From NCBI GenBank assembly GCA_022572825.1, contig JACZVE010000011.1:1-18246 (forward strand): DNA of 18,246 nt, given 5' to 3'. Position 1 is the stretch's first letter. Each line of letters starts with the position of its first letter. Source of the DNA: SAR324 cluster bacterium (GTDB lineage: Bacteria > SAR324 > JACQKK01). Positions 14,911 to 18,246 of this stretch are shown piece by piece. The notes under the pieces were generated by a model. It searched no databases. It was not told the DNA's origin and was given only the letters and a program-made list of their open reading frames with translations. The position numbers and the translations under genes were made by a program.

Positions 14911-15983
14911 TGGGGCTCTCCAGATTTGGGGGCACGTCCCTCGGCGCGGGGAACCAGATCGGCCAGCGGCAACAGGGGCAGCATCCTGCCCGCCACCTGC
15001 GCCGAGATCACAACCTTATCGACCTTGGAGAGCACCTCGCCCATCGTCTCCAGATACAGGCGGCGGCGGGTGACCGTGCGGGCCTGGCGGTACTCCACGA
15101 GCATTGCCAGGAAGCGTTCGGTTTCACCCTTGGCCTCGGCCACCCGTTGCTCCCCGTAGCCCTCCGCGGCGCGCAGCATCTGCTCCGCTTCCCCGCGGGC
15201 CTTGGGCAAGATGTCCTCCAGGTATCCACGGGCCTCATTGATGATGCGCTCGCGATCCTCCTTGGCACTGACCACGTCCTTGAAGGCCGCCTGCACCGGC
15301 TCCGGCGGCTCGACGGCCTGCAGCTTGACCTCGGTGATCAGCAGACCGGTCTGGTAGCTGTCCATCAACTGCTGCAGGTGGACCTTGGTTTCCTGCTGCA
15401 CCCTGGCACGCCCGACGGTCAGGATATCGTCGATGGTCATGCTGCCCACCACGCCGCGCAGGGCGGTTTCCGCGGCATCCCGCAAGGTGGTGAACTCTGG
15501 ACTGCCCCGCGGATCGAATACCCGAAACAGGTAGTCCGGCAGGTCGCTGATGCGGTACTGCACGACGACTTTCAGGTTTACCAGGTTCTCGTCGCCGGTG
15601 ATCATCAACGATTCCACCAGCAAGGGACGGATGCGCGCGGGAGGACCTTCCACGATGGTGCGGAACCCCAGCTCCATGCTGCGAATCCGGGCCACCTTGA
15701 CCACGTCCACCTGCTGGACCAAGGGGATGGCGTAGTGGATGCCGGGCTGCGACTCGGCCGTCATCTTCCCGAAGCGCCGCACCACGCCCAGTTCATCCGG
15801 ATCGACGATGTAGATGCCGGTCAGCGCCCACACGACCAGCACCACTGCCAGGATGAGCCAGATATTGAACAGGTTGGCTTTGAACTTGAACTTTTGCTGA
15901 AGCTGCTTGAGGAACTGTTCGAGGTTCGGTGGGACGTTTTTACGCTTGTCCCAGGGAGATTGTCCGGGCTCGTTAATAGCCAT
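14907..15983 (-). CDS. hflK: FtsH protease activity modulator HflK
   Basis: Partner of HflC in the FtsH-controlling membrane complex. The 358-residue product starts MAINEPGQSPWDKRKN; the frame is open upstream to 16142 but without family-like sequence, so ATG at 15983 is chosen. A membrane helix (about 39-58, NIWLILAVVLVVWALTGIYI) leads into the SPFH domain (VDPDELGVVRRFGKM, QPGIHYAIPLVQQVD), followed by the coiled-coil with AEGYGEQRVAEAKGETERFL and the MGEVLSKVDKVVI C-terminal segment. The usual Gly/Pro-rich long N-terminal arm is short here. It is the first gene of a two-gene unit. The hfq-hflX genes upstream and purA downstream, common in gammaproteobacteria, are not seen. GGAG lies 11 bases before the ATG, a weak ribosome binding site. 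Confidence 0.96.
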   Translation of the reverse strand: MAINEPGQSPWDKRKNVPPNLEQFLKQLQQKFKFKANLFNIWLILAVVLVVWALTGIYIVDPDELGVVRRFGKMTAESQPGIHYAIPLVQQVDVVKVARIRSMELGFRTIVEGPPARIRPLLVESLMITGDENLVNLKVVVQYRISDLPDYLFRVFDPRGSPEFTTLRDAAETALRGVVGSMTIDDILTVGRARVQQETKVHLQQLMDSYQTGLLITEVKLQAVEPPEPVQAAFKDVVSAKEDRERIINEARGYLEDILPKARGEAEQMLRAAEGYGEQRVAEAKGETERFLAMLVEYRQARTVTRRRLYLETMGEVLSKVDKVVISAQVAGRMLPLLPLADLVPRAEGRAPKSGEPQ

Positions 15984-16301
15984 GAAGGTGTGTGCTCCAA
16001 ATGGGAACGAATCGTTGGGAGACGTGAGGCCAATCCGGGCCCGGTGTGGCCAATGGAAATCGGCGCGCTTCGGCCGCCTGTGGCGACCGGGGGTCGGCAC
16101 TGGCCGGCCCGGCCCGGAATTATTGCAACGCCATCGGTGCAAGTAAGAGAATATCGGATTAGATCACACTTGCGCAAGCCGGGCGAGAAGGAGGGGGATG
16201 TCTCCTGCGCGGCCTCAGGGCACTCGCACCGACGGCTCACGGACGAATCAGCACGGCAGGGGAGGGCGCAGCGGGCCGGACCCCCGCGCCGTGCGCGACG
16301 T
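15984..16301. other. Intergenic region upstream of hflK
   Basis: 318 bases without a supportable gene. The half next to hflK is GC-rich with nested GGCC palindromes (about 16040-16120). The middle is AT-richer and holds the hflK promoter candidate. Nothing else recognisable was found. Confidence 0.4.
16148..16177 (-). promoter_or_regulatory. Promoter candidate for hflK-hflC
   Basis: Minus strand TTGCGC (16172-16177), 18-base spacer, TATTCT (16148-16153), each a 4/6 match. It sits in the only AT-rich patch between the TPR gene and hflK and implies a leader of about 155 bases. Confidence 0.3.
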
Positions 16302-16784
16302 TTAGCGCTGCTCGGACTCGTAGCGCGCAACTCCTTCCTTGCGGTCGCTATACTCCTCGCAGGGCAGCCAGCAGTCGTCGTCCAGGAAGGCCAGGTGCTC
16401 CATGGCCTTGTCCAGCCGGCCGAGCTCCAGGTAGGCCTCGCCGATGTACTCGTGCGCGCCCCGGTGCTCCGGATCGATGCTCAGCGCCTGCTCATGGAAC
16501 GCGAGCGCTTCCGCGAGGCGGCCCAGCTTGCGGGTACTGTAGCCGATCAGATTGTAGGCGTCGGCATCGGGGCCGTCCTCGGCGATCGCCTTGCGCAGCA
16601 GGGGGATCGCCTCCGCGTAACGCCCGTCCGCGAGGAACCCGGTGGCCGCTACATAGTCAGGGTGCTTGAACTGCATACCGTTGCCGTTCCCGCCGTCGCC
16701 GTCCGCCGAGGCGGCGAGCGGCAGGGCGACGAGCAGCGCGATGCCCAACGCTGCCAGCCCAGCGACCCGGCTTGCATGGTTCAT
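16302..16784 (-). CDS. Exported tetratricopeptide-repeat protein
   Basis: A 160-residue protein with a Sec signal peptide (positive start, hydrophobic core AGLAALGIALLVALPLA, likely cleavage after ASA at residue 27), so probably periplasmic. Residues ~43-133 are about three TPR units: YVAATGFLADGRYAEAIPLL, AYNLIGYSTRKLGRLAEAL and HEYIGEAYLELGRLDKAM. TPRs are protein-protein interaction scaffolds. The C-terminal tail CWLPCEEYSDRKEGVARYE carries a CxxxC pair (C138, C142), a tail I associate with a recurrent family of small periplasmic TPR proteins of unknown role. GAGGA lies 9 bases before the ATG. It follows the aldolase gene by 48 bases on the same strand and may share its transcript. Specific function is unknown. 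Confidence 0.85.
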   Translation of the reverse strand: MNHASRVAGLAALGIALLVALPLAASADGDGGNGNGMQFKHPDYVAATGFLADGRYAEAIPLLRKAIAEDGPDADAYNLIGYSTRKLGRLAEALAFHEQALSIDPEHRGAHEYIGEAYLELGRLDKAMEHLAFLDDDCWLPCEEYSDRKEGVARYESEQR

Positions 16785-16832
16785 GGCTGATGTTCCTCGC
16801 TCCAGGAGCTGGATGGGTCACCCGAGGGGGTA

Positions 16833-17621
16833 CTACCCGACGGAAATTCCACGGAGAAATTTGGCGCGCGCACCCGCCGCGGCCATGAACAGCGCCATGT
16901 CCCCGCCGGCGAGGATGAAGCGCATGCCCATCGCGATATACCTTTGCACCAGCACCTCGTCGTATACGCCGCCCAGACCGGCGTGCTTCCCGTGTTTCCT
17001 GCACGCGGCGACGGTCTTCTCCACCGCCGCGGCCAGCCGGGGACTGTCGTACTGCGAGGGGATGTCCATCTCGAGACAGAGGTCATTGGCGCCGATCAGC
17101 ACCACGTCCACCCCGGGCACGGCGGCGATTTCATCGACGTTATCGACCGATTGAGGCGTCTCCACCATCATCACGAGCAGCGTGTTGTCGTTAACCAGAT
17201 CGCTCGCCTCGCGCTGCGGCAGCGCCTGATAGTTGAGCTGGGCCATGTTGCCCGCGGAAGAGCGGTGGCCGACCGGGGGATACTTGCAGAAGCTGACGAG
17301 GTGCGCCGCCTGCTCGCCCGTGTCCACATGGGGAAAGACGATTCCCATCGCGCCCGCGTCGAGCACGCGGGTCGCCAGGTAATGCTCGTAGCCGGGCACG
17401 CGCACCAGCGGCGTCACCCCGGCGTCCTGAGAGGCGACGGCAATCTGTACGGCGGTGTCGAAGCTCATCGCACTGTGCTCCAGGTCGATGAACGCAAAGT
17501 CGTAACCGCAGGTGCCGAGCACCCGGCCAATTTCCACCGTGCGCGCCACGCGCAACCCCAAACCGATGCACAACTCGCCCTTCTCCAGTTGCTCCTTTGC
17601 CCGATTGTACAGCTTTGCCAT
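16833..17621 (-). CDS. HpcH/HpaI-family class II aldolase (2-oxo acid aldolase)
   Basis: Members cleave or form 4-hydroxy-2-oxo acids with a divalent metal in the cytosol; the exact substrate cannot be read from sequence. The 262-residue TIM barrel has the catalytic base H49 (FIDLEHSAMSFD), the pyruvate-binding Arg R74 (LVRVPGYE), metal ligands E154 (MMVETPQSVDNVDE) and D180 (IGANDLCLEM), and the AGAMGIVFPHVDT loop, spaced as in E. coli HpaI. All catalytic residues are kept. ATG at 17619-17621 has GGAGG about 5 bases upstream; the frame is open to 17708 without family-like sequence. No other aromatic-degradation gene is adjacent. It may instead act in a different 2-oxo acid pathway. Confidence 0.9.
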   Translation of the reverse strand: MAKLYNRAKEQLEKGELCIGLGLRVARTVEIGRVLGTCGYDFAFIDLEHSAMSFDTAVQIAVASQDAGVTPLVRVPGYEHYLATRVLDAGAMGIVFPHVDTGEQAAHLVSFCKYPPVGHRSSAGNMAQLNYQALPQREASDLVNDNTLLVMMVETPQSVDNVDEIAAVPGVDVVLIGANDLCLEMDIPSQYDSPRLAAAVEKTVAACRKHGKHAGLGGVYDEVLVQRYIAMGMRFILAGGDMALFMAAAGARAKFLRGISVG

Positions 17622-17823
17622 CGCGCCCTCCGTCCCGGTTCGTGAATTCGGCACCCCGCAGGCTAGCCGATCGTACCTTCCGGCCCCACCGCTGGCAACC
17701 ACGAGCACCGCCGGCGCCCGCGGTGGCAGCGCTCACGGCAATGACGGCTGGCCGTGATATGGACTTCCCAACTGAAAGGTAGGATTGGTACTAGAGAAAT
17801 AGACATTCGCCGTAGAGCCACTC

Positions 17824-17897
17824 GCGTCCGTAGCTCAGCGGGATAGAGCATCGGATTTCTAATCCGACGGTCGCAGGTTCGAGTCCTGCCGGACGCG
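17824..17897 (+). tRNA. tRNA-Arg (anticodon TCT)
   Basis: A complete cloverleaf: acceptor arms GCGTCCG / CGGACGC, D arm GCTC-AGCGGGATA-GAGC, anticodon arm TCGGA-TTTCTAA-TCCGA with anticodon TCT reading AGA, a 5-base variable loop and T arm GCAGG-TTCGAGT-CCTGC, discriminator G. The three bases after the discriminator are CTA rather than the CCA that is commonly encoded in gammaproteobacterial tRNA genes, so the tail would have to be added by a nucleotidyltransferase. Confidence 0.97.
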
Positions 17898-18246
17898 CTA
17901 ATTTTAGAGGGTTTACAAAATATTCCGAATCAGATGTTCGGTCAAGATGCCACTGAGATGACAGTATTTCAAGCTTGATACCCGCTGGACCCTGGAAGTC
18001 CTCGCTGGCCACTCCGCCCGAACGATCACCGCGGCATGCTCCGCCAACCCACCCGCGTCCACCGGGAATGGGCCCCAACCGGAGGGTTGTGCCGCGCGGC
18101 CCAGCCAGAGATTCGGTCTGGATTTCCGTGGGAATTCATCGCGAAGCCCACCGCGCAGGCCTTCGAGGCGGTGCGACCTCAGGTGGGGGTCGGTGGGTGC
18201 GGTGGGTCGGTCGATAATCAGATCGAAACTTCCCACGCAGCAGGCC
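17898..18246. other. Right-end region with no supportable gene
   Basis: The first ~75 bases after the tRNA are AT-rich, then the sequence returns to high GC. Minus-strand frames here run into the tRNA and show the well-known spurious tRNA-derived peptide (RPAGLEPATVGLEIRC). A G-rich tandem CGGTGGGT (18191-18198 and 18200-18207) lies near the edge. No integrase, repeat of the tRNA end or terminator was seen. Confidence 0.4.

Noticed and set aside
14910..16790. 626-codon plus-strand frame opposite hflK and the TPR gene
   Set aside because: Antisense shadow; both opposite genes have unmistakable family features.
17791..18078. 95-codon minus-strand frame crossing the tRNA
   Set aside because: It contains RPAGLEPATVGLEIRC, the familiar false peptide produced by translating a tRNA gene on the wrong strand.
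1..18246. CRISPR array, insertion sequences, prophage or defence islands
   Set aside because: No regularly spaced direct repeats, transposase-like or integrase-like products or defence-family motifs were found on either strand.

Overview
The window looks like a metagenomic or draft-genome contig from a GC-rich Gram-negative bacterium, most likely a gammaproteobacterium. The support is an LPS heptosyltransferase (waaF), zapA followed directly by a 6S RNA, long-form YidC, and hflK-hflC. The left end fits less well. On the minus strand, cmk, plsC and ispH lie head to tail, an order I associate with Firmicutes, Chloroflexota and their relatives. The cmk there is fused in frame to the front part of an amidase and has lost its P-loop. 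This end may be horizontally acquired or may be an assembly chimera.

Layout. Positions 1-2567 (minus): truncated amidase-cytidylate kinase fusion, PlsC acyltransferase, and IspH cut by the window edge. Positions 2568-2957: no gene, several short hairpins. Positions 2958-3221 (plus): a small unrecognised protein with a Cys cluster. Positions 3295-5807 (minus): rpmH, rnpA, yidD, yidC, the conserved L34/RNase P/insertase block, without a visible dnaA upstream or mnmE downstream. Positions 6245-9237 (plus): an unknown membrane-anchored Cys/His protein overlapping the start of a class A penicillin-binding protein. Positions 9357-12025: PduO-type cobalamin adenosyltransferase (minus), waaF (plus) and lgt (minus). 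Positions 12268-12795 (plus): zapA and 6S RNA. Positions 13144-13485 (minus): an orphan STAS anti-sigma antagonist. Positions 13486-14049: a zinc-ribbon-like open frame without a start codon and a REP-like hairpin. Positions 14050-15983 (minus): hflK-hflC. Positions 16302-17621 (minus): an HpcH/HpaI aldolase followed by an exported TPR protein. Positions 17824-17897 (plus): tRNA-Arg(TCT). The remaining 349 bases hold no gene I can support.

Much of the content serves the envelope: lipoprotein maturation (Lgt), membrane insertion (YidC/YidD), peptidoglycan synthesis (PBP1A), LPS core (WaaF), phospholipid synthesis (PlsC) and membrane proteolysis control (HflKC). No CRISPR array, insertion sequence, prophage or complete defence system was seen. 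The least explained items are the amidase-CMK chimera, the protein coupled to PBP1A, and the zinc-ribbon-like frame near 13.7 kb.
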